The translations under genes were made by a program, and so were the position numbers. A model generated the notes under the pieces. That model was not told the DNA's origin, did no database searches, and saw nothing but the letters and a program-made list of their open reading frames with translations. DNA of 64,000 nucleotides from assembly GCF_015244705.1 (NCBI RefSeq), contig NZ_JABCQF010000003.1, positions 62,001 to 126,000 on the forward strand, given 5' to 3'. Every line of letters starts with the position of its first letter. Position 1 is the first letter of the stretch. Of this stretch, positions 25,584 to 33,798 are shown piece by piece. This stretch comes from Gluconobacter potus. Its GTDB lineage: Bacteria > Pseudomonadota > Alphaproteobacteria > Acetobacterales > Acetobacteraceae.

Positions 25584-26624
25584 GTGACGGCCACCACCAT
25601 GACCAAGCCAGACGTCCGCCACGACTGGACCCGCGACGAAGTCGAAGCCCTTATCAGCCTGCCTTTTCCGGAGCTGATGTACCGCGCACAGACCCTGCAC
25701 CGCCGGTACTTCGACCCCACGAAAGTGCAGATTTCCACGCTTCTTTCGATCAAGACGGGCGGCTGCCCGGAAGACTGCGCCTATTGTCCGCAGAGCGCGC
25801 TGCACGAAAAAAGCGTCAAGGCCGAACGCCTGATGGCCGTGGGGTCCGTCATGAAGGAAGCACGGGCTGCCAAGAAGGCCGGTGCGGGCCGATTCTGCAT
25901 GGGAGCAGCCTGGCGCACACCGAAGGATCATGACCTCGACACCGTCTGCGAGATGATCGAAGGCGTAAAATCCCTGGGGCTGGAAACCTGCGTCACACTC
26001 GGAATGCTCGACGCGCAGCAGACCGAACGTCTCAAGAATGCGGGGCTGGACTACTACAACCACAACCTCGACACGTCCGAAGAGTTTTACGGCTCCATCA
26101 TTTCCACCCGCACCTACCAGCAGCGCCTCGATACGCTCTCGAACGTGCGCGACGCGGGCATCAATGTCTGCTGCGGCGGAATCGTGGGCATGGGCGAGGA
26201 CCTGTCCGACCGTGCCGGCCTGCTCATGACGCTCGCCAACCTGCCCAAGCACCCCGAAAGCGTGCCGATCAACCTGCTCGTCCGCGTCGAAGGCACCCCG
26301 CTGGGTGAGGCCGAAGCCGTCGATCCGATCACCTTCGTCCGCATCATCGCCACGGCCCGCATCATGATGCCGGAAAGCCATGTCCGCCTCGCCGCAGGCC
26401 GCGAGAACATGACGGACGAAGCCCATGCGCTGTGCTTCCTGGCAGGGGCGAACTCGATCTTCTGTGGCGAGAAGCTCCTGACCACGCCGAACCCGGCCGA
26501 ACACCGTGACCGGCAGCTCCTGTCCGCGCTCGGCATGTCGCCGATGGTGCAGTCCGAAGCCGAGATGGGCACGATGCGCCCGGCCGTGACGGAAGAAGCC
26601 GTCTGCGAGATGGCCGTCTCCTGA
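25584..26624 (+). CDS. bioB: Biotin synthase
   Basis: A 346-residue radical SAM enzyme. The [4Fe-4S] cluster cysteines are Cys61, Cys65 and Cys68 ([13 protein letters not shown]). Other family blocks are [33 protein letters not shown] and AGRENM, plus FLAGANSIF. It inserts sulfur into dethiobiotin, the last step of biotin synthesis. GTG at 25584 has GGAG 8 bases upstream and is preferred over the ATG at 25599. No other bio gene is adjacent. Confidence 0.97.
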   Translation: MTATTMTKPDVRHDWTRDEVEALISLPFPELMYRAQTLHRRYFDPTKVQISTLLSIKTGGCPEDCAYCPQSALHEKSVKAERLMAVGSVMKEARAAKKAGAGRFCMGAAWRTPKDHDLDTVCEMIEGVKSLGLETCVTLGMLDAQQTERLKNAGLDYYNHNLDTSEEFYGSIISTRTYQQRLDTLSNVRDAGINVCCGGIVGMGEDLSDRAGLLMTLANLPKHPESVPINLLVRVEGTPLGEAEAVDPITFVRIIATARIMMPESHVRLAAGRENMTDEAHALCFLAGANSIFCGEKLLTTPNPAEHRDRQLLSALGMSPMVQSEAEMGTMRPAVTEEAVCEMAVS

Positions 26625-26641
26625 TCTTCGGTCCACGTCTG

Positions 26642-26678
26642 AAAGGGGAAGCGTTCGAAAGGGCGCTTCCCCTTTTTT
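26642..26678. terminator. Rho-independent terminator after bioB
   Basis: A perfect 12-base stem (AAAGGGGAAGCG/CGCTTCCCCTTT) with a 10-base loop and a run of T on the plus strand. Confidence 0.93.
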
Positions 26679-26747
26679 ATGCTTGGCCTTTGCCAGCTTC
26701 TTCCCTAAACCCACGCCCTTTGCCCAAACCGGAAGAAAGCAGAACCA

Positions 26748-28049
26748 ATGACGGCGTCCGGACACAACCAGACCAAAATCCGCGTCGGAATTGACTTCGG
26801 CACCACCAACAGCGTGGTCGTGATCGCCGATGAAAACGGTAACACACACCCTGCCCGCTTCGTCTTCACGGACCACACCACCAGCGAAACCTGTCGCACA
26901 CTGCTCTGCCTGTGGATGGATCAGGACGGACGCCGCCGCGTCATGAAGGACGCGATCGGGCTGGATGCCATTGAGGCCTATCTGGACGATCCGGCTGAGA
27001 GCCGCCTCATCATGTCCATGAAGACCTATCTCGCGCAGGGGTCTTTCCGTGAGACGCGGGTTTTCAGCAGCGTCATGACGCTCGAAGCCTTGATTGCGCG
27101 CTTTCTGACGTCGCTCATGGACAAGGCCGGACTGAACCCGGGCGATGTGAGTGCTACGATCGGCCGCCCCGTGCGCTTTGCAGGCGAGCTGGCCGATGAT
27201 TCGCTCGGTGTGGCCCGTCTGCGCGAGAGCTTTCTGGAAGCGGGATTTCCCGAGCCCAATATCGTCCTCGAACCCGAGGGCGCAGGCTGGCGCTTCATGC
27301 AGCGTCTGGACCGCCCGGCAACCGTTCTCGTCGGGGATTTCGGCGGCGGTACCAGCGATTTCTCGGTCATGCGTTTCGATCCGCAGGGCAGTCCACGCGT
27401 CACCACACTCGGCCATTCGGGTGTAGGAATTGCGGGCGACCAGTTCGATTACCGTATCATCAGCCATGCCGTCGCCCCGGCACTGGGGCGCGATGCGACC
27501 TATCGCGTCATGGGCGGCCAGCCCCTGCCCGTCCCTGCCGAATGGTTCGCAAGCCTCGGCCGCTGGCACCGCCTGTCCCTGATGCGCACGCCCCAGACCC
27601 TGCGGGACATCGCCGACGTGGCCAAGACATCGTCCGAGCCGGAAAAGCTCCGCAGTCTGCTGCGCCTGATCGAGGATCAGGAAGGACAGAACCTCTATCG
27701 CGCGGTCGGACAGGCCAAGAGTGACCTGTCGCGTCAGGACAGCACCGTTCTGCGCTTCATTCACCGCGATCTGAAGATCGAAGAAACCATCACCCGCGCG
27801 GATTTCGAAAGCTGGATTGCGCCTGATCTGGCGCAGCTGGACGACGCCATCGAAGACGCCATGGTTCAGGCCGGGCTTGGGCCGGACGATATCGACCGGG
27901 TCTTCCTGACCGGGGGCACGTCCTTCGTGCCTGCTGTCCGCGATCTGTTCGACCGCCGTTTCGGGGCGGAGCGTGTGGACGGCGGATCAGAATTCGTCTC
28001 GGTCGCCGAAGGCCTGGCCCTCATCGAGCGCGAGCGCCATCAGGCCTGA
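26748..28049 (+). CDS. Hsp70-family chaperone lacking the usual substrate-binding domain (YegD-like)
   Basis: A 433-residue actin/Hsp70 ATPase-fold protein. Phosphate-1 motif VGIDFGTTNSVVV, phosphate-2 motif VGDFGGGTSDFSVM and adenosine motif VFLTGGTSFVPAVRD are intact. The length equals a nucleotide-binding domain plus a small insert, so it lacks the DnaK beta-sandwich substrate domain and lid. E. coli YegD has the same build. The client and role are unknown. It is apparently monocistronic, 70 bases after the bioB terminator. Confidence 0.87.
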   Translation: MTASGHNQTKIRVGIDFGTTNSVVVIADENGNTHPARFVFTDHTTSETCRTLLCLWMDQDGRRRVMKDAIGLDAIEAYLDDPAESRLIMSMKTYLAQGSFRETRVFSSVMTLEALIARFLTSLMDKAGLNPGDVSATIGRPVRFAGELADDSLGVARLRESFLEAGFPEPNIVLEPEGAGWRFMQRLDRPATVLVGDFGGGTSDFSVMRFDPQGSPRVTTLGHSGVGIAGDQFDYRIISHAVAPALGRDATYRVMGGQPLPVPAEWFASLGRWHRLSLMRTPQTLRDIADVAKTSSEPEKLRSLLRLIEDQEGQNLYRAVGQAKSDLSRQDSTVLRFIHRDLKIEETITRADFESWIAPDLAQLDDAIEDAMVQAGLGPDDIDRVFLTGGTSFVPAVRDLFDRRFGAERVDGGSEFVSVAEGLALIERERHQA

Positions 28050-28348
28050 ACAGGTCCTGATCCAGTCAACAGCATCCTGAATCCGTACCAATTCGGTCTT
28101 CGGAAAAGTTGTTTCAGCCATCCTTTAAGTTGCGAAACAGCCGCGTAAATTCCCGACAATAAATTATACTTTTTTATTTAGTGAAGAAAATTCCGGATTA
28201 TGTGATTGGGAATTTTCTTCATTAAGGACTTTATCTTTCCATGAAACGCTACAAACACACTCTGCACGTTCATTTTTCTTTCTGTTTTCGTGCACTATAT
28301 TTAAAATAATACTCCATATTTACTATGATCTCAGGAAAGAATACCAAA
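28050..28348. other. AT-rich intergenic stretch upstream of the porin gene
   Basis: About 300 bases without a gene. From about 28140 it is much more AT-rich than its surroundings. It holds a perfect 13-base inverted repeat (listed separately) and tracts such as AAATTATACTTTTTTATTTA and TATTTAAAATAATACTCC that could serve as -10 elements. An AGGAAAG ribosome site lies just upstream of the chosen porin start. I see no small gene in it. Confidence 0.6.
28182..28221. repeat. Perfect 13-base inverted repeat (operator or hairpin)
   Basis: TGAAGAAAATTCC at 28182-28194 is repeated in reverse complement as GGAATTTTCTTCA at 28209-28221, with a 14-base spacer. It lies 133 bases after the Hsp70 gene and 128 bases before the porin start. 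It could be an operator for the porin or an RNA hairpin; no T-run follows, so simple termination is less likely. Confidence 0.75.
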
Positions 28349-29908
28349 ATGTCTTGTAAGTATTTTTTAAAAATATTCCTGCAGATTAATATTCTTTCAG
28401 CTATTGGCACCCTTCCACTGACCGTTCATGCTCAGGATACAGCAGCGACTGCTCCACAGAACGTTCTCCCTGCGACGCCCCGCCAGTTGCCCTCCACGGC
28501 ATCGGCCGTCGCGCTACCACCAGCCCAGAAAGCCCCGGCCCACCATCCGCATCCGCCCGCGCCATCTGCCGATCATCTGGGCGCGATTTTCGACACGGAG
28601 AGCATTTCGTCGCTGCTCAACCGCAATGATGATGCCCTGCGGCGCAGCGATCTTACGGCCGGTTATTACGTGCCAGCAGAAGCCTTCGGTCATATTGCGC
28701 CCCAGCTTTCGCCCTACCGGAACTGGCTTGCCGAGCGTGGCTTCAGCTTCGAGTTCTCCTACAAGGGAGAAGCCATGGCGAATGTGGGCGGCGGCATCAG
28801 CAAGGGCATGTCCTACGCCCATGAACTGACCTTCAATACGCGATGGGATCTGGGGCGGCTGCTCGGACTGGATGGCTGGATCCTGCATGCGGTAATGATG
28901 GAGCGCGCGGGCCGCGAAGTGTCCTACGACCATGTCGGGGATCACCATATCCTGCTGAGCGAGGTCTACAGCCTCTCGGGTCATGCGGCGGCCCATCTGG
29001 CGGACATCTATCTTGAAAAATCGTTTTTCAACAACCGCCTCAACATCAATATCGGCCGCATCACGCTGACGCATACCTATGCGACGTCCGTGCTGCTCTG
29101 CACGTTCATGGTTCAATGCTCCGCCCCCCCCGCCATCAAGGCCGATGAGGGCTGGAGCGTCTATCCGAAAGCCAACTGGGGCGGCACTGTGCGTTTCAAA
29201 CCCACACGGGACCTGACCCTGCGAACCGGCGTCTACAGGGTCGGCGCACTGACGGAAAATCCCAGCGGCTGGGCCTGGGGCAGTGAAAAATCGACGGGCA
29301 TCATGCTTCCGATCGAACTGACCTGGGAGCCCTTTATCGGTCCAGATAACCTGCCAGGCCATTACAAGCTCGGCTTCGCGCACGACACATCCCCTTATGC
29401 GGATCGGCTCGGGACCATTCCGGCAATGTTCGCGAAAGAGGTCTTCCATGACGCCACCAAACCGCGCGACACGTTCTATATCGAAGCGGACCAGATGGTG
29501 TATCGCAAGGGCGGACAGCACCAGATGGCGGGCGGATACATCCTCGCCGGTTATGTACACAACACGCCCAGCGTTTCGACATTCTCGGATCAGGTCTATG
29601 TCGGCGCATCCCTGCTCGGCATTATCCCCCACAGACCGTTCGACCGTTTCGGCGTGATGTATTCCTATTATCAAATGAGCCCCGCCATCACGCTCGGCCA
29701 GCGCCTGAGACAGCTTGCGGGCATGTCCATGGGAGCGTTCGTCAACGGCCCACAAACCCATTCCGCCATTCTGGAAGCCTATTACGGCGTGCCCATCCGG
29801 CCGGGTCTCGTGTTGCAGCCGGAATTTGAATACATGATGCGCCCCGGCCAGACCTCGGTCATTCCGAACGCAACACTGGTCGGCCTCAAGGTCCTCGGAA
29901 ACCTGTAA
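28349..29908 (+). CDS. OprB-family carbohydrate-selective porin
   Basis: A 519-residue outer-membrane protein. The signal peptide has the core IFLQINILSAIGTLPLTV and cleavage near VHAQ. A Pro/Ala/His-rich linker of about 50 residues follows, then the OprB barrel (FEFSYKGEAMANVGGGIS, LDGWILHAVMMERAG, YLEKSFFNNRLNINIGRI, PVRPGLVLQPEFEYMM-like end). These porins pass sugars through the outer membrane, fitting a sugar-oxidising lifestyle. I chose ATG 28349 because AGGAAAG precedes it; ATG 28325 is an alternative. The first codons are AT-rich like the upstream region. Confidence 0.88.
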   Translation: MSCKYFLKIFLQINILSAIGTLPLTVHAQDTAATAPQNVLPATPRQLPSTASAVALPPAQKAPAHHPHPPAPSADHLGAIFDTESISSLLNRNDDALRRSDLTAGYYVPAEAFGHIAPQLSPYRNWLAERGFSFEFSYKGEAMANVGGGISKGMSYAHELTFNTRWDLGRLLGLDGWILHAVMMERAGREVSYDHVGDHHILLSEVYSLSGHAAAHLADIYLEKSFFNNRLNINIGRITLTHTYATSVLLCTFMVQCSAPPAIKADEGWSVYPKANWGGTVRFKPTRDLTLRTGVYRVGALTENPSGWAWGSEKSTGIMLPIELTWEPFIGPDNLPGHYKLGFAHDTSPYADRLGTIPAMFAKEVFHDATKPRDTFYIEADQMVYRKGGQHQMAGGYILAGYVHNTPSVSTFSDQVYVGASLLGIIPHRPFDRFGVMYSYYQMSPAITLGQRLRQLAGMSMGAFVNGPQTHSAILEAYYGVPIRPGLVLQPEFEYMMRPGQTSVIPNATLVGLKVLGNL

Positions 29909-29929
29909 AGCAAAGTCACCGATGACAGA

Positions 29930-29952
29930 TCTGTTACTTGTGATTTAACAGA
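29930..29952. repeat. Short inverted repeat after the porin gene
   Basis: TCTGTTA and TAACAGA are separated by 9 bases, 22 bases after the porin stop and about 105 bases before the small secreted-protein gene. It could be a weak terminator hairpin or an operator. Confidence 0.45.
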
Positions 29953-30056
29953 AACGTTATTCCACAATTCAAAAATTACCCGTTCGTGATTTGAGTATAA
30001 ATATTCATTTACATAACCTGAAAGCCCACAAGGATTACAGCCAAGGGACTTTCCGC

Positions 30057-30347
30057 ATGAAAACGATGCTTGCTTCTTTTTTCGTTCTTGGACTTCTGGG
30101 CGGCACAGCCCTCGCGCAGGAGCCCAAGGTTGAAAATGCCGTCGCCAGCACGACTTCAGGCGAGAAAACCCAGGTCACACAGGCAGCAGACCGCACGAAC
30201 AGCGAGACCTGCAATCAGGTCTGGGTCAACACCGCGACGCATGTCTATCACGTTCAGGGCAGCTTCTGGTACGGCGCTACGGCCCATGGGACGTATATGT
30301 GTGAAGAGGATGCCAAGCGTGCAGGCAATACCCGCGGACAGTTCTGA
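30057..30347 (+). CDS. Small exported protein with a VWVNT-VYHV-YYG-like motif
   Basis: A 96-residue protein with a signal peptide (residues 1-20, LASFFVLGLLGGTALAQ). The mature C-terminal half, VWVNTATHVYHVQGSFWYG followed by GTYMCEEDAKRAGNTRG, matches a short motif seen in many small secreted bacterial proteins where WVNT, VYH, YGxT and a terminal EADAxxxG recur. Two cysteines could form a disulfide. The start at 30057 is set by the signal peptide; the frame is open from 29991. Function unknown. Confidence 0.72.
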   Translation: MKTMLASFFVLGLLGGTALAQEPKVENAVASTTSGEKTQVTQAADRTNSETCNQVWVNTATHVYHVQGSFWYGATAHGTYMCEEDAKRAGNTRGQF

Positions 30348-30406
30348 CAGACGTTACCAACAGGCGTCAGACCCCATGGACTATGAGTTCTGACGCCTGT
30401 GCTCAT

Positions 30407-31309
30407 TCAGTTGGATGCGCCGAGACCTGACTGATCGACCGGAGTTCCACGAACCTGCACCGTAACCTTTCCGGGTGCCGGTTTTTCAGACGCACTATCC
30501 TTGGGCGCTGACTCATCGCCTCCAGCCTGCTTTGCCGCCACCTGCTCGCTGATTTTTTCCTGCTGCCGAAGGGCCGCAGCCTGTGGCTGATGCCCCGCCG
30601 CCTCGGCCGCATCCGCCGCCAGAGTGAGCGCACGGCGCATCCCGCGATAATCCAGCGCGTCACGGCGGCTTTTCACAACCGACAGGGCCTCGCTGCTGGC
30701 CAGTTCAGGCTGACCGCGCAGCAGGTTCAGACGGGCCGTCAGTTCCTGCTGGTCAACCTGCGCGCTGGTCTCACGAAAGGCGGCCAGATCATTCACGCGC
30801 TGGGCCAGAACCGTATCCTGCCTCAGATCCGCTGCGATCAGACCTGACAGGTAAAGCGCCCGTTCACGGATTCCCATATCCGGAGACTGAAGCGCGCGGC
30901 CCACCGCCTGCGAGGCGAACACCGTGTCACGAAGCCTGTACAAGGCGGCCGCGCGGATCACGGCCAGGTCGGATGTATCCGAAACACCACGCAGACTGAG
31001 CGCGGCTTCGGTCTCGCCAAGACTTTGCAGGGCTTTCTGCGGCTCGTCTTCCGCCAGCAGGACTGTCGCCAAGTTGAAACCGGCCTCGTGAATGGACGGC
31101 GCATCATCGCGCATCAGGGCACGGTCCATCGCGGTCCGGTACTGGGCCTCGGCCTGTGTGGCCTGACCGATCCCATAGACGCTCTTGCCGGTATCCATGG
31201 CGTCTTCATAAGGCTGATCGGGCTTTGGCCCCTTCGTTGCGGTCGAGGATGAGCAGCCGCCCAGCGTCAGGACCATCAGGCCCGTGCAGGCCAGAAGAAC
31301 GCGCCTCAT
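30407..31309 (-). CDS. TPR-like helical repeat lipoprotein of the MCE operon
   Basis: A 300-residue lipoprotein: lipobox LGGC with Cys19 after the core LACTGLMVLTL. The mature part is made of Ala/Leu-rich helix pairs (AEAQYRTAMDRAL, AGFNLATVLLAEDEPQKALQSL, AALYRLRD and so on) that look like degenerate TPR repeats, then a Lys/Ser/Pro-rich tail. Its start overlaps the MlaD-like gene stop by ATGA, so it is the last gene of the MCE operon. It takes the place where other MCE systems have an auxiliary lipoprotein, but has no visible similarity to MlaC or the ABC-type auxiliary (PqiC) fold. Confidence 0.72.
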   Translation of the reverse strand: MRRVLLACTGLMVLTLGGCSSSTATKGPKPDQPYEDAMDTGKSVYGIGQATQAEAQYRTAMDRALMRDDAPSIHEAGFNLATVLLAEDEPQKALQSLGETEAALSLRGVSDTSDLAVIRAAALYRLRDTVFASQAVGRALQSPDMGIRERALYLSGLIAADLRQDTVLAQRVNDLAAFRETSAQVDQQELTARLNLLRGQPELASSEALSVVKSRRDALDYRGMRRALTLAADAAEAAGHQPQAAALRQQEKISEQVAAKQAGGDESAPKDSASEKPAPGKVTVQVRGTPVDQSGLGASN

Positions 31310-32262
31310 GGCCGCACCGCCTGCGCCGGCAGACGACGCGAGGGCTCCTGCTTGCTGCCTCCACCGCCCAGCAGCCACAGCCCGCGCAGTTGATCCGTCA
31401 GCTTGCGCAGGCTGCTCGCACTGGCCTCCGCCTGAGCCAGAAGGGCTGGAAGCTGCGCCGTAGCCGTATTGGCATGGGCCACGGTCTGCTGCACCTGAGG
31501 CATGCTCTGACGCAGGCTTGCCGTCGCGGCCCTGGCATTGGCCATCGTTCCATCCACCTTCGTCATGACGCCACCTGCCTGTTTTTCAATGGGTCTGAGA
31601 TCAGCGATGACAGCATCGAGATGAGCCAGCGCAGCATTGGCCTTGTCGAGCACGTCATCCTTGACCAGCAGTCCGCCGATCGTGCCCTGCCCTTTTCGCA
31701 TGTCGGTCAGCATATCGTTGACCTGCGTGGTAATGAGCTGGACGTTGTTCATGGCCGGTACGAGCTTGTTGCGCAGATCCATGACGGTCTGGGTGATCAC
31801 ATCCGCCGGGTTGGCCTCGACCGTCGCCTGAAGGACCGCATAATCCCAGTCGAGCGGCTTGCCCTTGCCACGGCCCAGCTCAATGTAACTTGCGCCCGCC
31901 ACGATCAGGCGATGGCGGATGATGGCCGTGCTGTCCTGCCGGATGAAATTGGCGAACTGCGGGTCCAGATCCCCTTCCGCATACATCCGGCCCGTCTCAT
32001 TGAGCTTGAGGCGCCGGATTTCGCCCGCGTGGACGCCCATGACCTCGATATCATTGCCGATCGCAAGTCCGGCCACGCCGCTTTCGGGCAGCACGAAATG
32101 CAGCTTCTTCTCCGGCGTCAGCCACTGGCGCAGGAAACCGGCTTCCACGACGGCCACCGAGAACATGACGATCGCGGCAAGGACAAGCAGCCCGACCCAT
32201 TCATCCGCATAGCGGTTCTGAAAGAGCGGACGGGCGGTTTCGGTCTGGCGTACGCGAAACAT
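31306..32262 (-). CDS. MlaD-type MCE domain protein
   Basis: A 318-residue protein with a single transmembrane segment at about residues 24-44 (VGLLVLAAIVMFSVAVVEA) and one MCE domain (LPESGVAGLAIGNDIEVMGVHAGEIRR... with the following VAGASYIELGRGKG). The rest is a long helical region (DLRNKLVPAMNNVQLITTQVNDML onward) that would form the periplasmic needle-like or tunnel-like extension found in MCE rings. MCE proteins carry lipids between membranes. It overlaps the ATPase-like gene upstream (TGATG) and the lipoprotein downstream (ATGA). Confidence 0.9.
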   Translation of the reverse strand: MFRVRQTETARPLFQNRYADEWVGLLVLAAIVMFSVAVVEAGFLRQWLTPEKKLHFVLPESGVAGLAIGNDIEVMGVHAGEIRRLKLNETGRMYAEGDLDPQFANFIRQDSTAIIRHRLIVAGASYIELGRGKGKPLDWDYAVLQATVEANPADVITQTVMDLRNKLVPAMNNVQLITTQVNDMLTDMRKGQGTIGGLLVKDDVLDKANAALAHLDAVIADLRPIEKQAGGVMTKVDGTMANARAATASLRQSMPQVQQTVAHANTATAQLPALLAQAEASASSLRKLTDQLRGLWLLGGGGSKQEPSRRLPAQAVRP

Positions 32263-32981
32263 CAGGAACCTCGCATCGAAAACAGTCCGTCATCATAAAG
32301 GCGCAGGCGGATGGTGGCGTCGGACGCATAATCCCCCCACCCGCTTTCATCCGGAGCCATCCACACAACCGCACATCCCCGGTCCCGCAGATCAGTCACG
32401 AGAGACAGGAACGCATCCATCAGACTGACCGAGGCCCCTTCCATCGGATGCTCCAGCAGCAGAAGCGCCGGCTCGCCCATCATGGCCCGCACACAGGCCG
32501 CACGCTGGCGGTCCATGGCCGACAAGCGGTTCGGCGGGATCACCGGAAGGCCCGGCAGCCCGAGCCGGACGGCAAGATGCACGGCCTGCGACTGAAGCCT
32601 GTCGATCGGGATGCGTGTATGGTGCAGTTGTGGCCACAGGATGTTCATATGGGTCCCGTACAGGTCCACCCATCCACCCGTCATCACGACCCGCCCGATC
32701 CGGCCCCGCAGCGCGTTGCTGCGCCGTTCATCAAGATCGGCCCAGTCCAGCCCCATGCAGCGGACATGACCATCGCCCAGCGGAATGAGACCAACGCACA
32801 TATCGGCAAACAGTGCCGCCTGTCCCATATCCCGGCACTCGATCAGGGCACATTCGCCAGCGTTGAGACGCAGGTTGTAGCGGCTCGACACCAGACCGCT
32901 CTCATCGAACTGCGGCTTGGCGTCCAGCAGCTCCAGCCGGGCATCCAGGGAGTTGGGGAAAACGTCGTCAGTCTCAGCCAT
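32262..32981 (-). CDS. Degenerate ABC ATPase-like subunit of an MCE transporter
   Basis: A 239-residue protein in the position and of the size of MlaF, but the ATPase motifs are eroded. The Walker A region (about residues 45-58) reads ALIECRDMGQAALF with no GxxGxGK(S/T). The signature loop is LSAMDRQ instead of LSGGQ/M. Walker B is ALLLLEHP, so Asp-Glu has become Glu-His. The switch region WMAPDESGW has no obvious histidine. The overall ABC layout (beta-strand core, RAxCVRAMMGEPALLLLE) is still recognisable. It probably cannot hydrolyse ATP and may be structural or nucleotide-independent. The start at 32981 overlaps the permease stop by 8 bases. Confidence 0.75.
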   Translation of the reverse strand: MAETDDVFPNSLDARLELLDAKPQFDESGLVSSRYNLRLNAGECALIECRDMGQAALFADMCVGLIPLGDGHVRCMGLDWADLDERRSNALRGRIGRVVMTGGWVDLYGTHMNILWPQLHHTRIPIDRLQSQAVHLAVRLGLPGLPVIPPNRLSAMDRQRAACVRAMMGEPALLLLEHPMEGASVSLMDAFLSLVTDLRDRGCAVVWMAPDESGWGDYASDATIRLRLYDDGLFSMRGS

Positions 32982-33798
32982 CGAAGCACACGCTGAAAAC
33001 GACGTTGATGACCATGATGGACAGCATCCCGCGCGCAAACCCGCGCGGCAGCATGCTCGACAGGTCGTCCTCGGTGGTGACATCCATGCCGGACAGGCAC
33101 GAGCATACGCCCACGGCATAACCGCTGAAAATGAACTTGGCCGGGATCACAAAATAGTCGATCGGCTTCACGCTGCTGACCACCTGATCCAGAAACGCCC
33201 AGATCGGCATCGTGATCGCATCCTCGACACGACAGACGGCATAGCCGACCAGAAGGGCCGTCATGCTGAAAATAACACCAAGCGTGAAGCCGCTGATCGT
33301 CATGGCGAGGCTACGCGGCACCAGGAACGAGATGAACGGATCGATCCCCATCCCCGTCATGGCACGCATCTGCCCACCCGTCGTGAGCGTACCGAGTTCG
33401 GTCAGCATCAGCATCCCCGACCGGCCCAGCAGGATCACACCCACCAGAACCGGGGCGATCTCACGCACCAGAACCGTGGAGAGGATGGAGCCCGTCATCT
33501 GTGCCATGCCCGCAAAGCCGAGCCAGTAGACAGTCTGCGCCACGATGCCGAAACCCGTCAGCGCCGCCGTCACCAGCGTGCTGAGAATGCCACCGCCCAC
33601 GGCCTGATGCAGGGAGGCCCAGAATTCGATCCGCACCGTCCGCCGCCAGGTCGTCAGCCGCGTCGCCTCGCGCATGATGCCCCAGCCAGCACCGATCATC
33701 ATGAGCGTAAAGCGCATCTGCGTGCGGGAGAAATATCCCAGATGCACCAGCATGCTCCGGACCATCGTGATCCGGTCGAGATTGCGCAGCACTTTCAT
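32974..33798 (-). CDS. MlaE-type permease of an MCE transporter
   Basis: A 274-residue MlaE/YrbE family membrane protein. It has an amphipathic N-terminal region, then spans at about 65-90, 95-125, 150-185, 195-215 and 240-270. The family hallmark VREIAPVLVGVILLGRSG is present, followed by the ELGTLTTGGQMRAMTGMGIDP coupling region that normally docks on the ATPase. It overlaps the sensor gene stop by ATGA upstream and the ATPase-like gene by 8 bases downstream. Confidence 0.92.
   Translation of the reverse strand: MKVLRNLDRITMVRSMLVHLGYFSRTQMRFTLMMIGAGWGIMREATRLTTWRRTVRIEFWASLHQAVGGGILSTLVTAALTGFGIVAQTVYWLGFAGMAQMTGSILSTVLVREIAPVLVGVILLGRSGMLMLTELGTLTTGGQMRAMTGMGIDPFISFLVPRSLAMTISGFTLGVIFSMTALLVGYAVCRVEDAITMPIWAFLDQVVSSVKPIDYFVIPAKFIFSGYAVGVCSCLSGMDVTTEDDLSSMLPRGFARGMLSIMVINVVFSVCFDG

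Noticed and set aside
25509-27764. Minus-strand open frame of about 750 codons across bioB and the Hsp70 gene
   Set aside because: Spans two unrelated real genes and their terminator in antisense; composition is that of a shadow.
28514-29761. Minus-strand open frame opposite the OprB porin
   Set aside because: Antisense shadow; the plus-strand porin has signal peptide, linker and barrel.
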